Assembly (NCBI RefSeq): GCF_003012775.1
Contig: NZ_PXYG01000010.1
Coordinates: 1-64,000 of the forward strand
DNA: 64,000 nucleotides
Reading direction: 5' to 3'
Source: Zobellella endophytica
GTDB lineage: Bacteria; Pseudomonadota; Gammaproteobacteria; Enterobacterales; Aeromonadaceae
This document shows positions 7,744-16,946 of the stretch, in pieces. How positions within the stretch are numbered: the stretch's first letter is position 1; each line of letters begins with the position of its first letter. The notes under the pieces are model-generated. The model did not search any database and was not told the DNA's origin. It was given only the letters and a program-made list of their open reading frames with translations. The translations under genes and the position numbers were made by a program.

Positions 7744-9850
7744 ATGGCCTTGTCCTACAACCTGGGGTTTCCCCGCATCGGTAACCGCCGCCAACTGAAA
7801 TTCGCCCTCGAGTCCTACTGGAAAGGCCAGTCCGACGCCGGCGAACTCGACACCATCGCCCGGCAGACCCGCAAGGCGGCACGCCAGTACCAGCAGGGGC
7901 TGGATCTGCAGCCGGTGGGCGATTTTTCCTTCTACGACAATGTGCTGGACACCAGAGCCCTGCTGGGGGTGATCCCGGCGCGTTTCAACCAGCCGGCGGA
8001 CCAGACGGTGAGCCTGGACACCTATTTCCGCGTGGCTCGCGGCCGGGCACCGACCGGTGAAAATACCTTCGCCAGCGAGATGACCAAGTGGTTCGACACC
8101 AACTACCACTACCTGGTACCGGAAATCACCGCCGATCAGGCCTTCCGCCTGGCCAGCACCAAGCTGTTCGATGAAGTGCAGGAAGCCAGGGAGCAGGGCA
8201 TTGCCGTCAAGCCGCTGCTGGTACTGGATCTGGCACCCGAGTGGCAACAGGCGGTGACCCGGGCCTACGCCGAGCTGGCCCAGGCTGAGCTCAAGCTGCT
8301 GCTGACCACCTACTTCGCCCCCCTGGCCGACAACCTGGCGCTGGTAAGCCAACTGCCGGTGGCCGGTCTGCACGTGGACGCGGTGCTGGGTGACAGCCTC
8401 GATACCATCGCCGCCGCCTGGCCCCAGGACAAGGTGCTGTCGGTCGGTATCGTCAACGGCCGCAACATCTGGGCCAACGATCTGCGCGTCTCGCTGAACA
8501 AGCTCAAGCCCCTGGCCGAGCGCTACGGCGACAAGCTGTGGATTGCGCCGTCCTGCTCGCTGCTGCACTCGCCGGTGGATCTGGACTCGGAAGACCGGCT
8601 CGATCAGGAGCTGAAATCCTGGCTGGCCTTCGCCGCCCAGAAGGTGCAGGAAGTGATCATCCTGACCCGGGGCATCAACCAGGGTGAAGCGGCCATCACC
8701 GCCGAGCTGGCCGCCTCCGATGCCAGAGTGGCGTCACGCCAGACCTCCAAGCGCATTCACAACGAGGCGGTCAAGGCGCGGGTGACGACCAGCGCGGGGC
8801 GCCTTACGTGGCGCGGGCCCGGGGCAGTCGGCCAAGCTGCCGCTGTTCCCCACCACCACCATCGGCTCCTTCCCGCAAACCGCCGAGATCCGGGCCTTGC
8901 GCCGGGATCACAAGGCAGGCAGCCTCGACGAGCAGGCCTACGAGGAAGGCATCAAGGGCTACATCAAACCGGCCATCGACGAACAGCAAGCCCTGGGACT
9001 GGACGTGTTCGTGCACGGCGAGGCCGAGCGCAACGACATGGTGGAATATTTCGGTGAACTGCTGGAAGGCTTTGCCTTCACCCGCTTCGGCTGGGTGCAG
9101 AGCTACGGTTCCCGCTGCGTCAAGCCGCCCATCATCTTCGGTGACGTCTGGCGCGCCAAGCCGATGACAGTGAACTGGACCCAATACGCCCAGAGCCTGA
9201 CCGACAAGCCGGTCAAGGGCATGCTTACCGGCCCGGTGACCATTTTGTCCTGGTCCTTCCCGCGGGAAGACGAGACCGACGTCAACTCCGCCTACCAGGT
9301 AGCCCTGGCCCTGCGCGACGAAGTGGCGGATCTGGAAGCGGCCGGGGTGGGCATCATCCAGATCGACGAGCCGGCGTTCCGCGAGCTGATGCCGCTGCGC
9401 AAGGCGCCTCAGCCGGCCTACCTGGCCTGGGCCGAGAAGGCCTTCCGCCTGAGCGCCTCGGTGGTGGCGGACAGTACCCAGATCCACACTCATATGTGTT
9501 ATTCTGAGTTCAACGAAATCATCGAGTCCATCGCCCGCCTGGATGCGGATGTGATCACCATCGAAACCTCCCGCTCCGACATGGAGTTGCTGGATGTGTT
9601 CCGGGACTTCGCCTATCCCAACGAGATTGGTCCCGGGGTGTACGACATTCACTCGCCGCGCATTCCGTCGGTGCAGGAGATGGTCAAACTGATTGAAAAA
9701 GCCGTGGAGCGCCTGCCCAAGGAGCGCATCTGGGTCAACCCCGACTGCGGTCTCAAGACCCGCAACTGGGAAGAAACCCGTGCCGCCCTGGCCAACATGG
9801 TGGCGGCCACCGAGCCGTTGCGCCGGGCCTATGCCGAGACCCGGGTATAA
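7744..9850 (+). pseudogene. metE: metE, cobalamin-independent methionine synthase, frameshifted and internally deleted
   Basis: MetE transfers the methyl group of 5-methyl-THF-Glu3 to homocysteine. The start ATG at 7744 has a GGAGA Shine-Dalgarno. The N-terminal half reads in one frame to about 8786, a short middle piece (PYVARARG, about 8787-8825) in a second, and the C-terminal half ([16 protein letters not shown] onward, with Zn ligands in THMCYSEFN and NPDCGLKTR) in a third, so two single-base losses or their equivalent are needed. In addition, about 51 residues that normally lie between VKPLL and the ALVLDL-type segment are missing in frame near 8220; the remaining 702 codons fit the usual length of about 753 minus that loss. 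Surrounding residues are well conserved, so the damage is recent or partly a sequence error. Confidence 0.87.
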
Positions 9851-9877
9851 AGGAATCGTTTTAATTTAAGTTGTTAG

Positions 9878-10789
<912 letters not shown>

Positions 10790-10801
10790 GTTCCTTGCTA
10801 T

Positions 10802-10837
10802 AAAAAAACCGCAAGTCTCGGCTTGCGGGTTTTTTTT
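10802..10837 (+). terminator. Terminator after metF
   Basis: A 7-bp CCGCAAG/CTTGCGG core, extended by A/T pairing of the flanking seven A and eight T. It can act in both directions. Confidence 0.93.
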
Positions 10838-10995
10838 ATGTATGGGGGACGGGGACCTTGGTTCCCGCTGATGGTTGACTTTTGAGTCCCCTTCGCCCCA
10901 CTATGGCGGACCGTCGTGTCGCCGGTCGTCCGGCCGGTGTTTTGTTCTGCCCTGCCACGACAGAAACTGCCAATAACAACAGAAAGGACTTCGTT

Positions 10996-12003
10996 ATGCG
11001 AGTTAAACAGGTCGTTGCCGCCCTCACCGCCGCCATGAGTTTGACCCTGGCCGCTCCCGCTTTCGCCCAGGAGACTCGTGAGTTTTCCGTCTCCACCGTG
11101 CTGTCCGACGCTTTCCCCTGGGGCCAGGCCGCCGCCAAGTGGGCCGAGCTGGTGAACGAGCGCTCCGAGGGCCGCCTGACCCTCACGGTCTATCCCAATG
11201 CCCAGTTGGTGTCCGGCGACCAGACCAAGGAATTCTCCGCCATGCGCAGTGGGCTTATCGACATGGCGGTGGCTTCCACCATCAACTGGTCGCCCCAGGT
11301 GCCGGAACTGAACCTGTTCTCGCTGCCCTTCCTGATGCCCGACGAGGCGGCCATCGACGCCATCACCCAGGGCAGCGCCGGTGACAAGGTCTTCGCCGCC
11401 ATCGAAAAACGGGGCGTGATGCCGTTGGCCTGGGGCGAGAACGGCTTCCGCGAGCTGTCCAACTCCAGGCAGGCCATCCAGAGCCCGGAAGACGTCCAGG
11501 GCCTCAAGATCCGGGTGGTGGGCTCGCCCCTGTTCCTCGATACCTTTAATACCCTGGGCGCCAACCCGACCCAGATGAGCTGGGCCGACGCCCAGCCGGC
11601 ACTGACCACCGGCGCCATCGATGGCCAGGAGAACCCGCTGTCGGTGTTCGACGTGGCGCGGGTCGATCAGGTCGGCCAGAAGTACCTGACCCTGTGGCAC
11701 TATATGGCGGATCCGTTGATCTTCGGCGTCAACCAGAAGGTATGGAAGTCCCTGTCCGCCGAGGATCAGCAGTTGTTGCGCCAGGCCGCCATCGACGCCG
11801 GCGCCTGGGAAATCGAGAAATCCCGCAATGAGCTGGCCGACACCCTGGTCGCCATCAAGGAGCGTGGGGTGGCGGTGACCGAGCTGAGCCCCGAGCAGCA
11901 TCAGGCCTTCGTGGAGGCCACCGCCGCCGTTTATGAGAAGTGGACGCCGCGTATCGGTGCCGAGCTGGTGGCGGAAGCCCAGGCGGCCATCGACGCCCGT
12001 TAA
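10996..12003 (+). CDS. TRAP transporter substrate-binding protein (DctP family)
   Basis: A 335-aa periplasmic solute receptor of a tripartite ATP-independent transporter. It has a signal peptide of about 24 residues ending AFAQ, then the DctP fold with motifs DAFPWGQAAAKWAELV, LTVYPNAQL, GLKIRVVGSPLF, and the conserved TTGAIDGQENPLSVF segment that contains the ligand region. The family binds dicarboxylates or other organic acids; the ligand here is unknown. The ATG at 10996 is used because it follows AAAGGA and begins a proper signal peptide, although the frame stays open upstream. It is the first gene of a dctP-dctQ-dctM set. Confidence 0.92.
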   Translation: MRVKQVVAALTAAMSLTLAAPAFAQETREFSVSTVLSDAFPWGQAAAKWAELVNERSEGRLTLTVYPNAQLVSGDQTKEFSAMRSGLIDMAVASTINWSPQVPELNLFSLPFLMPDEAAIDAITQGSAGDKVFAAIEKRGVMPLAWGENGFRELSNSRQAIQSPEDVQGLKIRVVGSPLFLDTFNTLGANPTQMSWADAQPALTTGAIDGQENPLSVFDVARVDQVGQKYLTLWHYMADPLIFGVNQKVWKSLSAEDQQLLRQAAIDAGAWEIEKSRNELADTLVAIKERGVAVTELSPEQHQAFVEATAAVYEKWTPRIGAELVAEAQAAIDAR

Positions 12004-12027
12004 ACCACGGCCCGGCCCGCGCGGCCG

Positions 12028-12085
12028 AGGTTTTATCACACCGGCGCCAGGAGGGCGCCTTCGGCCTCGGGGGGAGGCGGGTGTG
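12028..12085 (+). promoter_or_regulatory. GC-rich hairpin region between TRAP receptor and membrane genes
   Basis: The 134-bp gap between dctP and dctQ holds GC-rich dyads such as GGCGCCAGGAGGGCGCC, without a T tract. Such structures often protect the 3' end of the abundant receptor transcript and lower expression of the membrane subunits. No terminator is seen. Confidence 0.4.
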
Positions 12086-12137
12086 AGGCCGGCGCGGGCC
12101 CATGCCCCCTACTTGCTTACCGAGAGTTGTTGTCCCC

Positions 12138-12629
12138 ATGTCGAAATCTGCCCCCGACGCCAGGCCAGAACGCTGGCTGGCGGCCCTGGCCCTGCTGGCG
12201 GTCTGTGTGATCAGCCTGGGCAATGTGGTGGTGCGTTATGCCACCGATGCCTCCTTCGCCTTTACCGAAGAATTTTCCGTGTTCCTGCTGGTGGTGCTCA
12301 CCTTTGCAGGCGCCTCGCTGGCGTCGCGCCGGCATGCCCATATCCGTATCGAACTGGTGGAAGACAAGCTGCCGCTCCGGTTGCGTCCGGTGCTCTATGT
12401 ACTGCAGTGGGCCGCCAGCGTGCTGCTGCTGGGATTGGTGGTGTGGTACGGCGGCCTGCTGGCCTGGGAGGAATACCGCTGGGAGTCGCTGTCGCCCGGG
12501 CTGGGCTATCCCTCTTGGATCTATATCGTCTGGCTGCCGCTGCTGTGCCTGGCCATCATCTGGCGGCTGACCCAGAGCCTGCTCGAGCGTTGCCGCGCCT
12601 GTCGCGAGGAGCCACGCCATGAGTCCTGA
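12138..12629 (+). CDS. TRAP transporter small membrane subunit (DctQ family)
   Basis: A 163-aa protein with four hydrophobic helices, typical of DctQ. It has the family-like pattern VVVRYATDASFAFTEEFSVFLLVVLTFAGASLASRR broken over helices 1-2, and a polar HIRIELVED stretch between helices 2 and 3. DctQ docks on DctM and helps couple the periplasmic receptor to the Na+-driven permease. The ATG at 12138 gives the usual short cytoplasmic N-terminus; its Shine-Dalgarno is weak, and an in-frame ATG at 12102 is possible. Its end overlaps dctM by 11 nt, which implies translational coupling. Confidence 0.88.
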   Translation: MSKSAPDARPERWLAALALLAVCVISLGNVVVRYATDASFAFTEEFSVFLLVVLTFAGASLASRRHAHIRIELVEDKLPLRLRPVLYVLQWAASVLLLGLVVWYGGLLAWEEYRWESLSPGLGYPSWIYIVWLPLLCLAIIWRLTQSLLERCRACREEPRHES

Positions 12630-13923
12630 TCTGCTGATGCTGCTGGTGTTCGGTGCCGCCATGCTGCTGGGGGTACCGGTGGCCTTCGCCCTGGGGCTGG
12701 GCGGGGCCGCCGGCATCGTCGTCGGACTGTCGCCGGAGATGCTGGCCACCCTGGGCACCAACACCTACAACAGCATCGCCAAGTATCCGCTGATCGCCAT
12801 CCCCCTGTTTATCCTCACCGGCCTCATCTTCGAGCGGGCCGGGGTGGCGGCCAGCCTGGTGCGCTTCGCCCAGGCACTGATCGGCCCGCGCCACGGCGGC
12901 CTGGGGCTGGTGGTGGTGCTGGTGTGCCTGATCATGGGTGGCATGAGCGGCTCGGGCCCGGCGGACGCGGCGGCGGTGGCCATGGTGATGCTGCCGAGCA
13001 TGACCCGGGCCGGCTATCCCAAACCCTTCTCGGCGGCGCTGATCGCCTCCGCCTCGTCCACCGCCATCCTGATCCCGCCCTCCATCGCACTGATCCTCTA
13101 TTCCATCGTGGTGCCCGGGGTCGATCTGCGCGCCCTGTTCGCCGCCGGTTTGTTCCCGGGCATCCTCGCCGGGCTGTCGCTGTTGCTGCCGGTGTGGTGG
13201 CTGGCCCGGCGCAACGGCTGGGAGGATCCCAAACAGGGCGAGCGGCCGCCGCTGAAGGAGAGCTTTATCCGCGCCCTGCCGGCGCTGTTCGCCCCGGTGT
13301 TGATCCTCGGCGGCCTGCGCTCGGGCCTGTTCACCCCCACAGAAGCGGCGGTGGTGGCGGTGACCTACGGCCTGCTGGTGGGCATCTTCGTTTATCGCCA
13401 GCTCAGCCTGAAGGACGTATGGCGCCTGCTCGGCGAGGCGGGCATGGTGTCGGGGGTAGTGATGATCATCATCTCCCTGGCGGGCATCTTCGCCTGGGCC
13501 GGCACCACCCTCGGCACCTTCAACCACTTGGCCCAGGCCATGCTGTCCCTGTCGGACAACGGCTGGGTGCTGCTGATGCTGATCATGGTGCTGGTGCTGC
13601 TGGCGGGCATGCTGCTCGACGCCATCTCCATCTACCTGATCATCACCCCCATACTGATCCCGCTGATGCAGCACTTCGGCTGGAACCCGGTGTGGTTCGG
13701 CATCCTGCTGGCGATGAACATCGCCATCGGCCAGTTCACTCCGCCGGTGGCCATCAACCTGATGGTGACCACCCAGATCGCCGGCATCCGGCTGGAGAAG
13801 ACCTTCGGCTGGGCGCTGTTCTTTATGTTGACCATGCTGTCGGCGCTGGTGCTGGTGATGCTGTTCCCCGGCATCGCGCTGTGGCTGCCGGAGCGGCTGG
13901 GGTTTGTGGTGGGAGCCTGGTAG
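12619..13923 (+). CDS. TRAP transporter large permease (DctM family)
   Basis: A 434-aa integral membrane protein with about twelve helices, the Na+-coupled transport subunit. DctM signatures include GVPVAFALGLGG at the N-terminus, PLFILTG, MGGMSGSGPADAAAV, STAILIPPSIALILY, GLFTPTEAA, and TPPVAINLMV near the C-terminus. It overlaps dctQ and completes a classic dctPQM operon with no regulator or catabolic gene beside it, so the substrate cannot be inferred. A 8-bp GC hairpin (13943-13968) without T tract follows the stop. Confidence 0.93.
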   Translation: MSPDLLMLLVFGAAMLLGVPVAFALGLGGAAGIVVGLSPEMLATLGTNTYNSIAKYPLIAIPLFILTGLIFERAGVAASLVRFAQALIGPRHGGLGLVVVLVCLIMGGMSGSGPADAAAVAMVMLPSMTRAGYPKPFSAALIASASSTAILIPPSIALILYSIVVPGVDLRALFAAGLFPGILAGLSLLLPVWWLARRNGWEDPKQGERPPLKESFIRALPALFAPVLILGGLRSGLFTPTEAAVVAVTYGLLVGIFVYRQLSLKDVWRLLGEAGMVSGVVMIIISLAGIFAWAGTTLGTFNHLAQAMLSLSDNGWVLLMLIMVLVLLAGMLLDAISIYLIITPILIPLMQHFGWNPVWFGILLAMNIAIGQFTPPVAINLMVTTQIAGIRLEKTFGWALFFMLTMLSALVLVMLFPGIALWLPERLGFVVGAW

Positions 13924-13942
13924 CCGCGTTGCCGGCTTGATG

Positions 13943-13968
13943 AGCCGGGGTGCCAAAAGCCCCCGGCT
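13943..13968 (+). terminator. Hairpin after the TRAP operon
   Basis: A perfect 8-bp stem AGCCGGGG/CCCCGGCT with a 10-nt loop, 20 bp after the dctM stop. The missing T tract makes it a transcript-end stabiliser or weak terminator. Confidence 0.45.
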
Positions 13969-14055
13969 GCAGCCTGTACCGAGCCGTTAACCATCAAGAT
14001 GGCGTCCGTCGCTCGCTGCATGGCCTGGCAGGCGGGGGCGTTCATCGGCCGAAAG

Positions 14056-14169
14056 TCAGACTTTTTTAAGGGCCTTCTTCAGCTTTTTCAGTTTGCCTTC
14101 ATGTTTGGCGATTTTGGCCTTGCGGGTTTTTATCTGTTGCTTCAGGTTTTTTGCCTTGGTTTTTGCCAT
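14056..14169 (-). CDS. Very small lysine-rich protein (37 aa), function unknown
   Basis: A 38-codon frame opening with ATG at 14169, 7 nt after a perfect GGAGG-type Shine-Dalgarno (GGAGGCATACC). The peptide begins MAKTKAKNLKQQIKTRKAKI; about 16 of 37 residues are Lys, plus one Arg, with almost no acidic residues. Heptad-like Leu/Ile spacing suggests a single amphipathic, nucleic-acid-binding helix. It lies downstream of the other small gene (14265-14450) on the same strand. I do not recognise a named family; the strong ribosome site is the main reason to believe it is translated. Confidence 0.6.
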   Translation of the reverse strand: MAKTKAKNLKQQIKTRKAKIAKHEGKLKKLKKALKKV

Positions 14170-14264
14170 GGTATGCCTCCTTTAACATATTGTTGTGCCG
14201 CTGGGCACGGAATAGAGCGGCGAGCTGGCGGGCGGACAAGGCCAGGTCGACACCCTGCTGGGAT

Positions 14265-14450
14265 TTAGTCGGTAGGCCCGGGCGGGGCCTGTTGCGCGAT
14301 AAACTCCCGGATAAAACGGCGTATCTCCCGGGCCGCGCTGGAGTCCAGTTGCTCGCATAAATCGATAAAGTCATCGCGCTCTTTGCTGTTGATGCGAATG
14401 ACCAACTGACCGTCTTTCTTCTGCTTGTGTCGTCTCTGCTCACCGGCCAT
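14265..14450 (-). CDS. Small basic protein, possible ribbon-helix-helix DNA-binding protein (61 aa)
   Basis: A 61-residue protein with a basic N-terminus (GEQRRHKQKKDG), a short strand-like QLVIRINSKE, and two predicted helices (RDDFIDLCEQLDSS, AAREIRRFIREFIAQQ). The pattern strand-helix-helix is that of CopG/Arc repressors, though I cannot name a family. No toxin partner is visible next to it; the following gene is the Lys-rich peptide. A plausible sigma-70 promoter lies directly upstream on the same strand. Shine-Dalgarno is weak. Confidence 0.55.
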   Translation of the reverse strand: MAGEQRRHKQKKDGQLVIRINSKERDDFIDLCEQLDSSAAREIRRFIREFIAQQAPPGPTD

Positions 14451-14470
14451 GGGTGCGATCGATCCCGCGT

Positions 14471-14498
14471 TTTATAGTGCAATGCAACGTATATACAA
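14471..14498 (-). promoter_or_regulatory. Predicted sigma-70 promoter for the two small genes
   Basis: On the minus strand, TTGTAT (14493-14498), a 16-bp spacer, and TATAAA (14471-14476). It lies about 20 bp before the start of the 61-aa gene, in a short AT-rich patch unlike the GC-rich surroundings. Confidence 0.5.
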
Positions 14499-14625
14499 AG
14501 CGTAGACATTGGAGTGCATATTGAATGTGAACTTTTTATTACGTTACGGTTGGCGCCGATGTTCCTGGCCGACATCCTGAGTGTCGGCCAGGGAGTTCGC
14601 CACCCGGCAGGCCGGGCGAATGAGC

Positions 14626-16884
14626 CTAATGCCGACTACGGAAGGTCAGCAGCCGCAGGGCGTTGAGGGTGACCAGGGCGGTGGCGCCGGTGTCGGCCAG
14701 CACCGCCAGCCAGAGTCCGGTGAGTCCGGTCAGGCTGGTGATCAGGAAGATGGCCTTGAGCCCCAGTGCCAGGGTGACGTTCTGGCGGATATTGGCGTGG
14801 GTGGCGCGGGACAGCCGGATGGCGTCCGCCAGCCCGGTCAGCCGGTTATGGCCGAGGGCGACGTCGGCGCTGTCCAGCGCCACGTCGGTGCCCTGGCCCA
14901 TGGCGATGCCCACTCTGGCCCGGCGCAGCGCCGGAGCGTCGTTGATGCCGTCGCCCACCATGGCCAGACTGCGCGTTCGGTCGAGCCGTTCCACTTCCGC
15001 CAGCTTGTCCTCGGGTTTCAGCCCAGCCCGGTAGCCGATGCCGAGCTCGCCGGCGATGCGCGCCGCCGCCTGTTCGTGATCCCCGGTCAGCATCAGGCAG
15101 TCGATGTTCAGGGCCCGCAGGGCATTGATGCCGGCCTCCGCGTCGTCCCGCAGCTGGTCGGCCAAGGCGAACAGGGCCAGTACGGTTTGCTCCAGCGCCA
15201 GCACCACCAGGGTATGGCCGCCGGCCCTGAACGACTCCAGATCCCGGTGCTGATCCGGCGTGAACCAGGCTTCCGGCAGATGGGCGGGGCTGCACAGCAG
15301 CAGCGCCTGCTCTCGCCAGCGGCCCTGGATACCGGCTCCGGCCAGGGTGCGCTTGTCCGCAACGGGCTCGGGAGCCAGGCCTTGTGCCTCGGCGGCGGCC
15401 ACCAGGGCCCGGGCCAGGGGGTGGTGGGAGCCCGACTCCAGGCCGGCGGCCAGGGCCAGGGCCTGGCCGCGATCCAGGGGGGGATAGACCACCAGCTCGG
15501 TCAGGGCCGGCTGACCCAGAGTCAGGGTGCCGGTCTTGTCGAAGGCCAGGGTATCGATGCGGCCGAGCTGCTCCAGGGCAGCGCCGCCCTTGATCAGCAC
15601 GCCCAGGCGGGTGGCGGCGGCCAGGGCCGACGCCACCGCCGCCGGCGTGCTGATCACCAGGGCACAGGGGCAGCCGATCAGCAGCAGCGCCAGGCCCCGG
15701 TAGATCCAGGTCTGCCAGTCGGCGCCCAGGGCCAGGGGCGGCAGCAGTATCACCAGCAGGGCGGCCAGCATCATCGCCGGGGTATACCAGCGGCTGAAGC
15801 GCTCGATAAAGCGGGCGATGGGGGCACGGTTGGCCTCGGCCTGCTCCATCAGGTGCAGAATGCGGTCCACGGTGTTGTTGCCTGGCTCCGAGGTCACCCT
15901 CAACTGTACCGCCACGTCCACCACCAGGCTGCCGGCGGCCAGCCGTTCGCCCCGGCGGCGCTCCACCGGCAGCGACTCGCCGGTGACGGCGCTCTCGTCG
16001 AAGGCGGCGAGCGGGGTCAGCAACTCGCCGTCCGCCGGCAGCCGTCCTCCCGGGTGCACCTCGATGCGCTCCCCCGGCGCGAGTTCGGATGCGTCTACCT
16101 CTTCCGGGCCGCCGGCACCGAGCCGGCGAGCTTTTTCCGGCACCAGGGCCATCAGCGCCTTCACCCCCTTGCGGGCCCGGCTGGCGGCCAGGCTCTCCAG
16201 TTTTTCTCCCACCATGAACAGCAGCACCACCATGGCCGCCTCGGCGGTCTCGCCCAGGAAGAGGGCGCCGGTGGCGGCCACCGTCATCAGGGTTTCGATA
16301 GAGAAGGGGGAGCCGCTGCGGGACAGGCGCCAGGCCTGGCGGGCGATGGGGGCGAGCCCCCAGAAGGTGGCCAAGGTAAAGAGCGGCGAGCCCAGCTCCG
16401 GTGCCAGCAGGCCGGCCAGAGCGGCGGCCAGCATCAGCACCAGCAGGATCAGTATATCCAACTGTGGTCGCCACCAGGGGACCGGTGCGGGGCTTGCCGG
16501 TTTGTGTTCCGTCAGGGGGGTGAAGCCGGCGGCAGTGATGGCCTGCTCCACGGTGGCGGGAGCGGCTTCCGGGGCCAGCCGCACCTGTAATCGTTCGGTG
16601 GCGAAGCGGACTTCGGCGCTCAGCACCCCGGGCAGGCGGCGCACCGCGGTTTCAATCTTGGCGGCGCAACTGGGGCAGTCCATGCCGCCGATGCGCCAGT
16701 GATGGATGTTCCCTCGCCTGTCGTCCTCCTCGTCGGGAGGCGGGCCGTCCGGTCCCGCCGCGCCTGCGGCGGGAGCTTGGGCCGTGCAGTCATTGGCCCG
16801 CTCGGTGCGGGGCGCACAACCGGCATCATGGCGATGCCCGGCGGCGTCTTCCTTGGGGTGATGGTGGTGACAACAGTGTCCCAT
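14626..16884 (-). CDS. zntA: Zn(II)/Cd(II)/Pb(II)-translocating P1B-type ATPase ZntA
   Basis: A 752-aa inner-membrane efflux pump for zinc and related soft divalent cations. In order it shows a Cys/His-rich N-terminal tail (GHCCHHHHPKED..GHRHDAGC), a heavy-metal-associated domain with GMDCPSC at about 68-74, membrane helices, the A-domain TGES loop, the transport-site CPCALVIST, the phosphorylation site DKTGTLT, an HP dipeptide in SHHPLARAL, and GDGINDAPAL. CPC with the preceding HMA motif fits ZntA rather than the CopA copper pumps. Its promoter is a ZntR-type element located in the end of argP; zntR itself is not in the window. Confidence 0.92.
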   Translation of the reverse strand: MGHCCHHHHPKEDAAGHRHDAGCAPRTERANDCTAQAPAAGAAGPDGPPPDEEDDRRGNIHHWRIGGMDCPSCAAKIETAVRRLPGVLSAEVRFATERLQVRLAPEAAPATVEQAITAAGFTPLTEHKPASPAPVPWWRPQLDILILLVLMLAAALAGLLAPELGSPLFTLATFWGLAPIARQAWRLSRSGSPFSIETLMTVAATGALFLGETAEAAMVVLLFMVGEKLESLAASRARKGVKALMALVPEKARRLGAGGPEEVDASELAPGERIEVHPGGRLPADGELLTPLAAFDESAVTGESLPVERRRGERLAAGSLVVDVAVQLRVTSEPGNNTVDRILHLMEQAEANRAPIARFIERFSRWYTPAMMLAALLVILLPPLALGADWQTWIYRGLALLLIGCPCALVISTPAAVASALAAATRLGVLIKGGAALEQLGRIDTLAFDKTGTLTLGQPALTELVVYPPLDRGQALALAAGLESGSHHPLARALVAAAEAQGLAPEPVADKRTLAGAGIQGRWREQALLLCSPAHLPEAWFTPDQHRDLESFRAGGHTLVVLALEQTVLALFALADQLRDDAEAGINALRALNIDCLMLTGDHEQAAARIAGELGIGYRAGLKPEDKLAEVERLDRTRSLAMVGDGINDAPALRRARVGIAMGQGTDVALDSADVALGHNRLTGLADAIRLSRATHANIRQNVTLALGLKAIFLITSLTGLTGLWLAVLADTGATALVTLNALRLLTFRSRH

Positions 16885-16914
16885 GGTGCTCTCCTGATGG
16901 TGGTTTCTATCCGG

Positions 16915-16946
16915 AGTTTAGACCCTGGAGGTACCTCCAGAGTCAA
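16915..16946 (-). promoter_or_regulatory. ZntR (MerR-family) promoter of zntA
   Basis: On the minus strand, TTGACT (16941-16946), a 20-bp spacer and TAAACT (16915-16920). The spacer holds the dyad CTGGAGGTACCTCCAG. An over-long 19-20 bp spacer filled by a dyad is the hallmark of MerR-family activation, and this closely resembles the E. coli zntA operator (ACTCTGGAGTCGACTCCAG type). It overlaps the last nine codons and stop of argP. Confidence 0.85.
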
